DNA of 64,000 nucleotides from an uncultured Poribacteria bacterium (GTDB taxonomy: Bacteria > Poribacteria > WGA-4E > WGA-3G): the NCBI GenBank assembly GCA_951812525.1, contig OX638316.1, positions 1,956,630-2,020,629 on the forward strand. Reading direction: 5' to 3'. The translations under genes and the position numbers were made by a program. Positions 16,240 to 24,833 of this stretch are shown piece by piece; the stretch's first letter is position 1; each line of letters begins with the position of its first letter. The notes under the pieces were generated by a model, which saw only the letters and a list, made by a program, of their open reading frames with translations, was not told where the DNA came from and searched no databases.

Positions 16240-17751
16240 CTATATCGCCTCTAGAACGCTGATAAGGTTCGTAACAGATTCTCTGAACATATCAATAGCG
16301 AAGTTGGGCCAAATACCGAGCACAATCGTTAGGATTCCGAGCGGTGCCAACGTCAGGATTTCGCGTCCATTGATTTCGGGGAGTGCTTCATATTTCGGAT
16401 TGAGTGTCCCTAAGAAAACACGTTGGAGCGTCCAGAGGAAATAGGCTGCACCAACGACAATGCCTATCGTGGACAAGATAGTTAGCATTTTGAATTTGTC
16501 GTAAGCACCGAGTAAGGAGAGTGCTTCTCCGACGAATCCACTCAAGCCGGGTAGTCCCAAGGATGCCATGAATGCGAGCGTGGTAATGCCGGTATAGATT
16601 GGCATTTTTGCGCCGAGACCACCAAATCCATTGATCTCACGATGGTGTGCTCTGTCGTAGAGAACGCCTACGAGCAGGAAGAGCATCCCACTGATGACAC
16701 CGTGGTTGAACATCTGGAGAAGCGCACCGGTGACGCCCTCTGTATTTCGAGCGGCGAGTCCCAAGATAACGAATCCCATGTGTCCAATACTGGAGTAAGC
16801 GACCAGCTTCTTGAAATCGGTTTGTGCCAACGCGCAGAAAGAGCCGTAGACGATATTAATGAAACCGAGTATAGCTAAGCTATTGCCCCAAGTGCCAGTT
16901 CCGTTGCAGAAAAAGTCCATGCCTTGTGGAAACATTGCCATGTTAACCCGTACCAGTCCGTATGTTCCCATTTTTAGCAGGATACCTGCAAGAATAACGC
17001 TGATGGCAGTCGGTGCTTCAACGTGTGCGTCGGGGAGCCAAGTATGGAACGGGAAGATTGGCACCTTAACCGCGAATCCGATAAAGAAACCGAGGAAGAC
17101 CCAGATCTGGAAGTTTAGATCGTTGAGTGCATGTCCTTCTGTAGCGGCTAAAGTAATAAGGGTCGGGATGTCAAATGTCCGCGCGCCGGATGCACCGCTG
17201 TTGAGATAGACTGCAATCATCGCAACCAGCATCAGCACACTCCCGAAGAGGGTGTAGAGAAAGAACTTAATCGCAGCGTATTCACGCCGCGGTCCGCCCC
17301 ATACACCGATGAGGAAATACATCGGCAATAGTGTGAGTTCAAAAAAGACGTAAAAGAGGAACAGATCCAGAGCGGCGAAGAAGCCCAGCATCCCAGTCTC
17401 AAGCAGTAGGAACAGTGCCATGTACGCCTTGATGCCTTTTTCAATGTTGCGCCACGAGGCGATGACACAGATAGGACCTAAGAGGGCGGTGAGGAGCAGA
17501 AGTGTTACACTGAGACCGTCAATACCGATGTGATATTGGATGTTAAACGCCTCAATCCAAGGAACATTAACAACGTACTGCGTTCCTGCAATCGAACGGT
17601 CGTAAGATACGAATAGGGCAACTGCGAGTGCGAGTGGAATGAGTGTAAAAAGAAGTGCGACGCGTTTAACCAGTTCCTCCGACTCGCGCGGCAGCAATAA
17701 AACAGTAATCATCCCAAGCAACGGGATAAAAATCATTAGCGACAGTAACAT
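16240..17751 (-). CDS. nuoM: NADH-quinone oxidoreductase subunit M
   Basis: A 503-residue antiporter-like subunit. Diagnostic segments include FFELTLLPMYFLIGVWGG (the key Glu in helix 5), KFFLYTLFGSVLMLVAM, KVPIFPFHTWLPDAHVEAPT, VAYSSIGHMGFVILGL and FNHGVISGMLFLLVGVLYDR. These match NuoM rather than NuoL or NuoN. It forms a proton-translocating channel in the complex I membrane arm. Its start has AAGGAGG eleven bases upstream, within the gap after orf58. Confidence 0.95.
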   Translation of the reverse strand: MLLSLMIFIPLLGMITVLLLPRESEELVKRVALLFTLIPLALAVALFVSYDRSIAGTQYVVNVPWIEAFNIQYHIGIDGLSVTLLLLTALLGPICVIASWRNIEKGIKAYMALFLLLETGMLGFFAALDLFLFYVFFELTLLPMYFLIGVWGGPRREYAAIKFFLYTLFGSVLMLVAMIAVYLNSGASGARTFDIPTLITLAATEGHALNDLNFQIWVFLGFFIGFAVKVPIFPFHTWLPDAHVEAPTAISVILAGILLKMGTYGLVRVNMAMFPQGMDFFCNGTGTWGNSLAILGFINIVYGSFCALAQTDFKKLVAYSSIGHMGFVILGLAARNTEGVTGALLQMFNHGVISGMLFLLVGVLYDRAHHREINGFGGLGAKMPIYTGITTLAFMASLGLPGLSGFVGEALSLLGAYDKFKMLTILSTIGIVVGAAYFLWTLQRVFLGTLNPKYEALPEINGREILTLAPLGILTIVLGIWPNFAIDMFRESVTNLISVLEAI

Positions 17752-17775
17752 CTAGTGGGGATCCTCCTTATCCCG

Positions 17776-17952
17776 TTATCGGGAAATCAAATAGACTACA
17801 TACAGAAGTGCTGGGAACATGATTGGAGCGAGTACAAGCAAGATCGTTGCTCTCTTGCGCCGCGTTTCGAGGTTCGTATGACGCACGAAAAGCCAACCGA
17901 TAGCAAACCCAAACAGCGGTCCAAAAAACGGGAGCAGTTTAAACAATTCCAT
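17776..17952 (-). CDS. 58-residue two-helix membrane protein between nuoL and nuoM
   Basis: An intact small ORF lies exactly between nuoL and nuoM. An ATG at 17952 runs to TAA at 17776, and AAGGATGG (overlapping the nuoL stop) acts as a likely ribosome-binding site. The product starts MELFKLLPFFGPLFGFAIGW, has a basic loop (RHTNLETRRKRA) and a second hydrophobic helix ending VYLISR. It therefore has two transmembrane helices with a positively charged hairpin. The nuoM ribosome-binding site begins eight bases after its stop, so it looks translated as part of the operon. No family was recognised. It may be an accessory or assembly subunit, which is inference. Confidence 0.7.
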   Translation of the reverse strand: MELFKLLPFFGPLFGFAIGWLFVRHTNLETRRKRATILLVLAPIMFPALLYVVYLISR

Positions 17953-17965
17953 GACAATCCCATCC

Positions 17966-20194
17966 TTACAAAGCCCGGAAAATTAAGATTAACAACACAA
18001 TTCCCGCCAGCACGACGAAAAGGTAAGTCTGAATCGCACCAGTCTGAATTCGACGGACTCTACCACCGATTGACCACGTGACTTGAGCAACCTGATTGAC
18101 AAGACCATCAACAATGCGGTTATCAAAAACCCCAACGAAGACAGCGAGGAAGTCTCGCGTCACCTTACCAACACCGTTGACGATACCGTCAACAATAGTC
18201 CCGTCAAATTGGGCGAAGAGCCGCGATTTCCATACTGTCAAAGCGACTAAGACCCCATCGTAAAACTCGTCGAAGTAGTATTTGTGCCACAGCACGTTAT
18301 AGATTGGTCGGAAAGTCGTTGCCACAGATGCCGCGGAGAGCGATCGTTTATGGTAGAACAGCCATGAGAGGAGTATGCCTAATCCTGCAACAATGATGGA
18401 TAACACCATCGCAATAGTGTGTGCTGGTCCGTGGTGTCCATGATGTGCGTCATCTGCGTGTGCGCCGTGTGTATCGTGTCCGGCTTCTTCCGCTGCAACG
18501 GCTTCGGAAATCCCGAAGAGTGAAAATGGAAGTCCTGCCTCACCGACTTTGCTATCAGGTGAGACATAGGCATGTTCCGGTGCATGAAGATGTGCTTGTT
18601 CTGGCGGCGTAACATAGTCTGCATTGAACCAGAGCGTATTGACGACTGGAAAACTCAGGACAGCCAAAACGATGAGCGGTACAGTCATCGTCTTAGGGGA
18701 TTCGTGTGCCATGTCGTGCATCTCTTGATTCCGCGGTTCACCGAAAAAGGTCATGAAGATGAGGCGGAACATATAGAACGCCGTAATGCCTGCGGCAAAG
18801 AGTGCGATGCCAAACAAGAGATAGTGATGTACGGAGTTCCATTCCATTGCGCGCCCCAACACACCACCTAAGATTGCGTCCTTACTCCAGAAGCCAGAGA
18901 AAATAAACGGAACGCCAGAGATAGAGAGCGTCGCGATGAGCATCGTCAGGAAAGTAATCGGCATCTTGTGACGCAATCCACCCATGTTACGCATATCTTG
19001 GTCTGGTGGAATCTCGGAGCCGATCACATGTTCTGAGGCGTGATTTCCGTCGTGTTCATGTGCGTGTGCGTCGTCGTCGCCGTGCCCGTGTTCGTCATCA
19101 TGTGCATGCGCATGCATTGCGTGGAAGGCGTGGATAACACTACCGGAACCGAGGAAGAGCAACGCTTTGAAGAAAGCGTGTGTTGTGAGGTGAAAGAGTC
19201 CAGCCACATAACTGCCAGCCCCGATCCCCAGCATCATATATCCAAGTTGGCTGACCGTAGAGTATGCCAAAACCCGCTTAATGTCAAAACGGACGATAGC
19301 GATAGTCGCCGCAACGATTGCGGTGATACCACCGACGTAGGCGATTACGAGCGATGAGGTTTCTGTCAAAATTGGGAACATTCGAGCCGTGAGATAGACA
19401 CCAGCGGCAACCATCGTCGCAGCGTGGATTAGGGCACTGACGGGTGTCGGACCTTCCATCGCATCGGGCAACCATGTATGTAGCGGAACCTGTGCGGATT
19501 TACCGACAGCACCACAGAAAATGAGGACACCCGCAACAGAAAGCCATACCATATCACCTGTGTTTAATTGGGATGCGGCTTGCGCGAAAATACCGCCTTC
19601 TCCGTAGAGCGAAAGCGTATCGAATTTGGTGAAGAGCATCATCATGCCGATGAACATACCGACATCGCCGACGCGCGTCGTCAAGAACGCTTTTTTACAG
19701 GCGTTCGCAGCCGAATCCTTTTCAAACCAGAATCCGATAAGCAGGTAGGAGCAGAGACCGACGAGTTCCCAACCGATGTAGATGCCGAGTAGGTTATCCG
19801 ACACGACCAAGAAAAGCATCGAAAACGAGAAGAGCGAGAGGAAGGCGAAAAAGCGTGGATACCTTGGATCTCCGTGCATGTAGCCCATAGAGAAGATATG
19901 GACAAGGCTGCTGACGAGTGTGACGACAATCAGCATGATCGCAGTGACGCTGTCCAAGTAAAAGCCCATCGAGAAAGTGACACTCCCGAGCGAGAGCCAC
20001 TTAAGGGTATGTGGTTCTGGATCGGGGACCACCTCTTGCAAAAGCAAGAGCGAACAGCCGAGTGCAATGAGCATTGCGGCTGTGGATAGATAGTCCTGTC
20101 GCGGGAAACTCCGTTTCGCTAAGCCCAAAAGCCCAAAAATTGCGAAAGCAGCAAGTGGGCAGAGCAAGATGAGACTGATTAACGGGATAACCAT
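17966..20194 (-). CDS. nuoL: NADH-quinone oxidoreductase subunit L with His-rich insertions
   Basis: A 742-residue subunit; NuoL is usually 600-680. The core is intact: IYIGWELVGLCSYLLIGFW, TTRVGDVGMFIG, SAQVPLHTWLPDAMEGPTPVSALIHAATMV, LAYSTVSQLGYMMLG, and a C-terminal transverse-helix region. Two histidine/aspartate-rich segments are inserted. One lies around residues 355-390, in the loop after GSVIHA and before RNMGGLRHKMP, with about 12 His. The other lies roughly at residues 560-585, with about 8 His. These look like metal-binding loops. NuoL is the distal proton pump of complex I. A 114-base non-coding gap with repeats separates it from nuoK. Confidence 0.95.
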   Translation of the reverse strand: MVIPLISLILLCPLAAFAIFGLLGLAKRSFPRQDYLSTAAMLIALGCSLLLLQEVVPDPEPHTLKWLSLGSVTFSMGFYLDSVTAIMLIVVTLVSSLVHIFSMGYMHGDPRYPRFFAFLSLFSFSMLFLVVSDNLLGIYIGWELVGLCSYLLIGFWFEKDSAANACKKAFLTTRVGDVGMFIGMMMLFTKFDTLSLYGEGGIFAQAASQLNTGDMVWLSVAGVLIFCGAVGKSAQVPLHTWLPDAMEGPTPVSALIHAATMVAAGVYLTARMFPILTETSSLVIAYVGGITAIVAATIAIVRFDIKRVLAYSTVSQLGYMMLGIGAGSYVAGLFHLTTHAFFKALLFLGSGSVIHAFHAMHAHAHDDEHGHGDDDAHAHEHDGNHASEHVIGSEIPPDQDMRNMGGLRHKMPITFLTMLIATLSISGVPFIFSGFWSKDAILGGVLGRAMEWNSVHHYLLFGIALFAAGITAFYMFRLIFMTFFGEPRNQEMHDMAHESPKTMTVPLIVLAVLSFPVVNTLWFNADYVTPPEQAHLHAPEHAYVSPDSKVGEAGLPFSLFGISEAVAAEEAGHDTHGAHADDAHHGHHGPAHTIAMVLSIIVAGLGILLSWLFYHKRSLSAASVATTFRPIYNVLWHKYYFDEFYDGVLVALTVWKSRLFAQFDGTIVDGIVNGVGKVTRDFLAVFVGVFDNRIVDGLVNQVAQVTWSIGGRVRRIQTGAIQTYLFVVLAGIVLLILIFRAL

Positions 20195-20217
20195 ACTTTC
20201 TGTTTTTAAGCCTTTCC

Positions 20218-20305
20218 TTTTATGGGTTTTCGGTTATCAGTTCTTGGTTAAGAGGGGTTGGCATCTCGGAAACCTCTTGTAACTGTTAACTGACAGCTGA
20301 CGACT
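20218..20305. repeat. Palindromic intergenic element inside the nuo operon
   Basis: The gap between nuoK and nuoL contains overlapping imperfect inverted repeats: AAGAGG with CCTCTT, and GGTTATCAGTT with AACTGTTAAC. It ends in a CAGCTGAC-type phrase. A related phrase (CTGCTGATAGCTGATTGC) occurs at 50962-50979, suggesting a repeat family. Its effect on operon expression is unknown. Confidence 0.4.
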
Positions 20306-20308
20306 ATT

Positions 20309-20617
20309 TTAACCTTTTAGGGTGTCCACTTCGTTGGGACGTATGCTACCGAATTCGCGGTAGATAGCGAGAATAATCGCTAAAAAGACAGCGGCTTCCG
20401 CTGCAGCGAGCACAATTCCGAAAATCGCGATAACCTGTCCACTGATGTCCTCTGGTGGTGTCATAAAACGCGAAAATGCGGCAAAGTTAAGATTGCATGA
20501 ATTGAGAATAAGTTCAATACCCATCAAAATACTAATGGCATTCCGTCGGGTCAAGACTGCGAAGATGCCGAGCGTGAACAGAATCGCGCTGATGACGAGA
20601 TAGTGCTGTAAGGTCAT
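20309..20617 (-). CDS. nuoK: NADH-quinone oxidoreductase subunit K
   Basis: A 102-residue protein with three transmembrane helices. It carries the family signature RRNAISILMGIELILNSCNLNFAAF, including the conserved Glu of helix 2, and the late AAAEAAVFLAIILAIYRE with the second conserved Glu. Length and topology are canonical. NuoK is part of the proton path between the quinone site and the antiporter subunits. It lies 16 bases after nuoJ. Confidence 0.95.
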   Translation of the reverse strand: MTLQHYLVISAILFTLGIFAVLTRRNAISILMGIELILNSCNLNFAAFSRFMTPPEDISGQVIAIFGIVLAAAEAAVFLAIILAIYREFGSIRPNEVDTLKG

Positions 20618-20633
20618 TTTCGTTGTAAGGGAT

Positions 20634-21152
20634 TTAGTCCCTAACCTCCTTTCGGGAAATCAGGGCGGCTCCGATTAAAGCGACTAACAGCAGCACGGAG
20701 ACAACCTCAAACGGAAGGAGAAATGGCCCGTTCAGAATCAGTTCGCCAATGCGTTCGGTCGTCGGTGGAAGTGCAGTGCCATCATCGGTGAGATTTTTCC
20801 ATATCGGTGTATTCGCAATAACGGTCAAGAGCAGCATAAGGAGTGCCAGGGTAATCACGCCACCGAGTAGGAGTTGTCCGCGTTCAATATGGATGCGCAT
20901 CTCCAAACGTCCGCTTGTCATCATGACCCCGAATAGGATAAGGACAAGTATACCACCGACATAGACAATTACTTGCGTTGCGGCAAGAAAATCAGCCTGT
21001 AGAAAAACGTAAAGTCCGGCAACACCAAAAAGTGTCACCATGAGCGAAAACGCCGCGTGGACAATGTTTCGCACCGTGACTACAACGAGTGCCGAGGCAA
21101 CTGTCAGAAGCGCGAAGCCGTAAAAAATAAGATTTGTGAGTGTAATTTCCAT
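20634..21152 (-). CDS. nuoJ: NADH-quinone oxidoreductase subunit J
   Basis: A 172-residue protein with about five transmembrane helices and the typical NuoJ pattern: VVTVRNIVHAAFSLMVTLFGVAGLYVFLQADFLAATQVIVYVGGILVLILFGVMM across helices 2 and 3. The C-terminus (PFEVVSVLLLVALIGAALISRKE) is also typical. The ATG lies 42 bases after the nuoI stop. It is a membrane-arm subunit next to NuoK. Confidence 0.95.
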   Translation of the reverse strand: MEITLTNLIFYGFALLTVASALVVVTVRNIVHAAFSLMVTLFGVAGLYVFLQADFLAATQVIVYVGGILVLILFGVMMTSGRLEMRIHIERGQLLLGGVITLALLMLLLTVIANTPIWKNLTDDGTALPPTTERIGELILNGPFLLPFEVVSVLLLVALIGAALISRKEVRD

Positions 21153-21194
21153 TTTCTAATAATTCGGTTTTCGCTCCGAAGTGCTGTGAGCATA

Positions 21195-21914
21195 TTAATC
21201 CGCAGCTTCTATGTCTTCGGTACCACTTTTATTGTACATCTCCTGCTTGTCAAAACGAAAAATTAGATCTGACCGGTCAAACTTGGAGTACTCAACCCCG
21301 GCGAGTGTATCCTTCATGGTGAGGCATTCTGTCGGACAGACCTCGGTACAAAGTCCACAATACATACAGAGGGACATGTCAATATCGAACTGGTCAAGAT
21401 AAAAAACAACAGGGTTTCGTGTGACGATCCGCGATATTTCATCACTGGAAAAGGTCTGGATTCGACCCGCATCACCCGATGGCTCAAGCCGGTCTATGAC
21501 TTCTTGCGGACCTTGGCGTGAGGTGATATTTGTGAGGGTCACTGAATCTTCCGACTTTGCCTTTTTGTCGTCGCCTTCGATGATACCGATGGCTTCTCGT
21601 CCGTCCTTGAGATGTACGATGTTCATGCTATCCCACAACTGTTCGCCTTTGGGAAGTTTGGTGCCTGTAATCGTAATGCAATCGACTGGGCAAATCATCT
21701 CACACTTTTTGCATCCGATGCAATCCTCCATTCGATTATAAAGCTGCCCGCGATACCCTTTGGGAATCTCTCGAACGTTCCGTTTCTTTTCGTAGTCGTG
21801 TTCATACGGATATTGGTGTGTAACATTCGGTTCAAAGAACTGCTTGATTGTTACCCGCATACCGACGAGGACGGTATAAACGCCTCTGTAGATGTTTCGT
21901 ATGTATTTGTCCAT
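21195..21914 (-). CDS. nuoI: NADH-quinone oxidoreductase subunit I (enlarged)
   Basis: A 239-residue 2x[4Fe-4S] ferredoxin-like subunit. Both cluster motifs are complete: CIGCKKCEMICPVDC (Cys65, 68, 71, 75) and CMYCGLCTEVCPTEC (Cys183, 186, 189, 193). The stretch between motifs is about 107 residues, whereas typical NuoI has roughly 30-40. The insert is charged (GIIEGDDKKAKSEDS and later QTFSSDEISRI). NuoI carries electrons from the peripheral arm to NuoB. In an operon without NuoEFG it could be the electron entry side, perhaps facing a ferredoxin or another donor. Function is assigned from the motifs and operon. Confidence 0.93.
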   Translation of the reverse strand: MDKYIRNIYRGVYTVLVGMRVTIKQFFEPNVTHQYPYEHDYEKKRNVREIPKGYRGQLYNRMEDCIGCKKCEMICPVDCITITGTKLPKGEQLWDSMNIVHLKDGREAIGIIEGDDKKAKSEDSVTLTNITSRQGPQEVIDRLEPSGDAGRIQTFSSDEISRIVTRNPVVFYLDQFDIDMSLCMYCGLCTEVCPTECLTMKDTLAGVEYSKFDRSDLIFRFDKQEMYNKSGTEDIEAAD

Positions 21915-21955
21915 TTAGATGTTCCCTCCAACAATTAGCGGATACCAACGCCGCC

Positions 21956-23221
21956 CTAACTCGGTTGTGGTGCTGGTCTCTGCGCGAGACTCCGTCCGGC
22001 AACTTTATACGCCGCGATAAGCCCGATGTAAATAATCGCGCAGCTAATACTGGTACTAATTAGGGTATCCTCTGGGAAGATGAGTCCCCAGATGCCAGTG
22101 CCTAAGATGTTAAAGAAAGCGATCGGGATGAAGTACTTCCAACAGAGATTCATGAGCTGGTCTACCCGTAAGCGCGGCAGCGTCCATCTCAACCACATCA
22201 TCAAGAAGACGAGTGCCAACGTTTTTATAACGAAGCCGGGCAATCCACCGAGGATATCGTAACCCGGCAATACACCTTCCCAGCCACCGAGAAAAAGCGT
22301 CACAGCAATCGCGCTCACGGCGAACATATTGGCATATTCGGCGATAAAGAAGAGTGCGAAACGCATTCCGCTATACTCTGTGTGAAAACCCGCAACAATT
22401 TCAGACTCGGCTTCAGGTAAATCAAATGGTGTCCGGTTTACCTCGGCAATCGCGGATATAAAAAAGATGAAGAATGCAATAAACGTAAACGGACTTCTGA
22501 AGATCAGCCAGCTGAAAATGCCGTTGGATTGGGTTGCCACAATTTCCTGCATGCTCAAACTTTCTACGAGCATGACGATCGTCAAGATGGAGAGTCCGAG
22601 CGGAATTTCATAACTGACGATCTGGGCAGCGGAGCGGAGTGAACCCAACAGCGACCATTTGCTATTTGAGGACCAACCTGCCATAATTACGCCCATGACT
22701 ATTACGGAGGAGATCGCCATGATATAGAAGATGCCGATATTAAAATCACTAACCAATATGTTTTGACCGAACGGAATAGCAGCGAAAACAGCGAACGAGC
22801 AGGCAAAAATGATGTAGGGGGCGAGCAGGAAAAGGAATTTATCGCCTTGTGGTGGGATAAAGTCCTCTTTGAAAATGAGTTTGACACCGTCGGCTAACGT
22901 TTGGAGGGTGCCCCAGGGACCAACACGCATGGGACCGGTTCGGTTCTGAAAACGGGCGGCGACTTTTCGCTCTGCAAGCACCAAAAACAGTGGAAGTAAC
23001 GGGAAGACTCCGACGAAAATGCCAGCACACCCGAACATAACGAGAACCGTGCCTAACTCCACAGGGAAGTGCGCAGCAACCGCTTCCGGCAATCGCGGAA
23101 TTACGACGTTCTGTATAAATTCCTCTGCCCAATTGAGGCCATCTTGCAAGTTTATATTAGGAAAGAAACCTTCAGATACGTTGAAATATGGGCTTGCAAG
23201 CATCGCCCTAAAATCCGACAT
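21956..23221 (-). CDS. nuoH: NADH-quinone oxidoreductase subunit H
   Basis: A 421-residue quinone-site membrane subunit. Signatures are AERKVAARFQNRTGPMRVGPWG, LADGVKLIFKEDFIPP, AEVNRTPFDLPEAESEIVAGFHTEYSG and WLRWTLPRLRVDQLM. It has an N-terminal extension of about 50 residues before the first core helix compared with typical 330-350 residue homologues. NuoH lines the quinone chamber with NuoB and NuoD. It lies 41 bases upstream of nuoI, after a 105-base gap following nuoD. Confidence 0.95.
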   Translation of the reverse strand: MSDFRAMLASPYFNVSEGFFPNINLQDGLNWAEEFIQNVVIPRLPEAVAAHFPVELGTVLVMFGCAGIFVGVFPLLPLFLVLAERKVAARFQNRTGPMRVGPWGTLQTLADGVKLIFKEDFIPPQGDKFLFLLAPYIIFACSFAVFAAIPFGQNILVSDFNIGIFYIMAISSVIVMGVIMAGWSSNSKWSLLGSLRSAAQIVSYEIPLGLSILTIVMLVESLSMQEIVATQSNGIFSWLIFRSPFTFIAFFIFFISAIAEVNRTPFDLPEAESEIVAGFHTEYSGMRFALFFIAEYANMFAVSAIAVTLFLGGWEGVLPGYDILGGLPGFVIKTLALVFLMMWLRWTLPRLRVDQLMNLCWKYFIPIAFFNILGTGIWGLIFPEDTLISTSISCAIIYIGLIAAYKVAGRSLAQRPAPQPS

Positions 23222-23326
23222 CTGACCTCCTTATCTGATTCGGAAACCTGTCGTCCACAAAAATTAGCACTGAATCCTTCTAAGGTAATGGACAGGCTAC
23301 GTGCGTCACTCCACCATCAAGTGCGT

Positions 23327-24532
23327 TTACCGATCAACCTCTCCCATCACAATATCGATACTGCCGATAATGGCGATAATATCTGCTACCATCAAACCTT
23401 GACTGAGTTCCTGTAATGCGCTCAAAGCACTAAAGCAAGGTGAGCGTCCTTTCAAACGCACGGGTTTGGGGGTGCCATCGCTGACAATATAGAATCCGAG
23501 TTCGCCGCGCGGCGCTTCGCTACGGAAATAGATCTCACCTTTTGGTGGACGGACGGCTTTTAAATCTGCCATGACAGGACCGCTTGGGAGTCCTTCCGCT
23601 AAAATCTGCCGAACAATCCGGACAGACTCCTTCATCTCGTCCATACGTATTTTGTATCGACTCCAGCAGTCACCGACAACCGAACCTAATTCTGGAACAT
23701 CCACGGCAACAGGGACATCGAAGTCAAACCTGTCATAAATGGAATAGGGTTCATCTCGTCGAAGATCCCAATCTACACCCGAACCGCGCAGGTTAGGACC
23801 CGTAGCACCGTAGTTGAGTGCCATCTCCGCCGACATGACGGCGACACCTGTGGTGCGTTCAGCGAAGATGCTATTTTTTGTCAGGAGTTCGTTATACACG
23901 TCAATGAGCGGTTCAAAATAATCTAAAAACGCTTCTATCTCGTCCAAAAAGTTCTGTTCGGTAATCGAACCGGGCTCCAGCGGTATGATTTCGGAGACAC
24001 CGCCGATACGGATGTAGTTATAGGTGAGGCGTGCGCCACACACCTTCTCGAAAAGGAGAAGGAGCCGCTCGCGGTCGCGAAAAGCATAAAGGAAAGGCGT
24101 GAATGCGCCGATATCCATCCCGTAGGTTCCAAAAGAGAGGAGATGACTCGCAATACGATTCAATTCACAGATAAGCACCCGCAGGTATTCCGCCCGTTCC
24201 GGCACCTCGAAGTCTCGACTTTCATCCGCTTCCAATAACTTCTCAACAGCAAGACAAAATCCCCAATTCTGGTTCATCGCCGCCACGTAATCCATCCGGT
24301 CGGTAAACGGAATGATTTGGGGATAAGAGAGGTTTTCGGAATGTTTCTCGAAACAGCGATGCAAGTAACCGATATGGGGAATCGCTTCCCGGACTACCTC
24401 ACCATCCAGTTTCAATTCCAAGCGTAAGACACCGTGTGTACTTGGATGCTGAGGTCCCATGTTCACGACCATCTCATCGGCGAAGGGTTTTAATTCGATA
24501 ATTTTGCTTTCAGTCTGTTGTGTGTTTTCCAT
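23327..24532 (-). CDS. nuoD: NADH-quinone oxidoreductase subunit D
   Basis: A 401-residue subunit related to the large subunit of NiFe hydrogenases. Key segments are MGPQHPSTHGVLRLELKLDGE, PHIGYLHRCFEKHSE, TDRMDYVAAMNQNWGF, and the C-terminal IIGSIDIVMGEVDR. The quinone-site His and Tyr regions are intact. NuoC is encoded separately, so this is not a fused NuoCD. A 301-base gap with a palindrome lies between it and nuoC upstream. Confidence 0.96.
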   Translation of the reverse strand: MENTQQTESKIIELKPFADEMVVNMGPQHPSTHGVLRLELKLDGEVVREAIPHIGYLHRCFEKHSENLSYPQIIPFTDRMDYVAAMNQNWGFCLAVEKLLEADESRDFEVPERAEYLRVLICELNRIASHLLSFGTYGMDIGAFTPFLYAFRDRERLLLLFEKVCGARLTYNYIRIGGVSEIIPLEPGSITEQNFLDEIEAFLDYFEPLIDVYNELLTKNSIFAERTTGVAVMSAEMALNYGATGPNLRGSGVDWDLRRDEPYSIYDRFDFDVPVAVDVPELGSVVGDCWSRYKIRMDEMKESVRIVRQILAEGLPSGPVMADLKAVRPPKGEIYFRSEAPRGELGFYIVSDGTPKPVRLKGRSPCFSALSALQELSQGLMVADIIAIIGSIDIVMGEVDR

Positions 24533-24833
24533 AATGCGGGTTTTTCAAAACGCAAAGTTGTTATCAATACTTATCTATTTGCCCTATATATGATACCATT
24601 TTTGTCGTCCAATGTCAAATCTTAACCTGTTTTCTCAGAGAGGATTTGTGTTGCAATTTCGGATGTCGCTTTTATAGAAAAATGTTACACCAGTGTAACA
24701 TTTTTGTTTAGCCTTCACGTCTAACAAACCCGCACGCCACCTGAGTTCCGAAGCATTTTAAGTTTTAATGTTCCACTACGAAAAAAGTCAAAAGTGTAAC
24801 ACCACAGAAACGAAGATTCAATATCCGTGCTAC
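24533..24833. other. Non-coding gap between nuoC and nuoD
   Basis: This is a 301-base gap within an otherwise compact operon. It contains the 28-base palindrome at 24678-24705, a half-site-like AAGTGTAACACC near 24793, and AT-rich sequence near nuoD (24550-24610) that could hold an internal promoter for nuoD onward. No ORF was credited. Confidence 0.5.
24678..24705. promoter_or_regulatory. Perfect 13-bp inverted repeat (operator or attenuator)
   Basis: AAAAATGTTACAC (24678-24690), a 2-base centre CA, and GTGTAACATTTTT (24693-24705). The core reads TGTTACAC-2-GTGTAACA. A T-tract follows on either strand, so a bidirectional terminator/attenuator and a repressor operator are both possible. Confidence 0.6.

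Noticed and set aside
18379-19209. Small His-rich ORFs in other frames of nuoL
   Set aside because: They arise from the His/Asp-rich codons of the NuoL inserts and lack starts with ribosome-binding sites.
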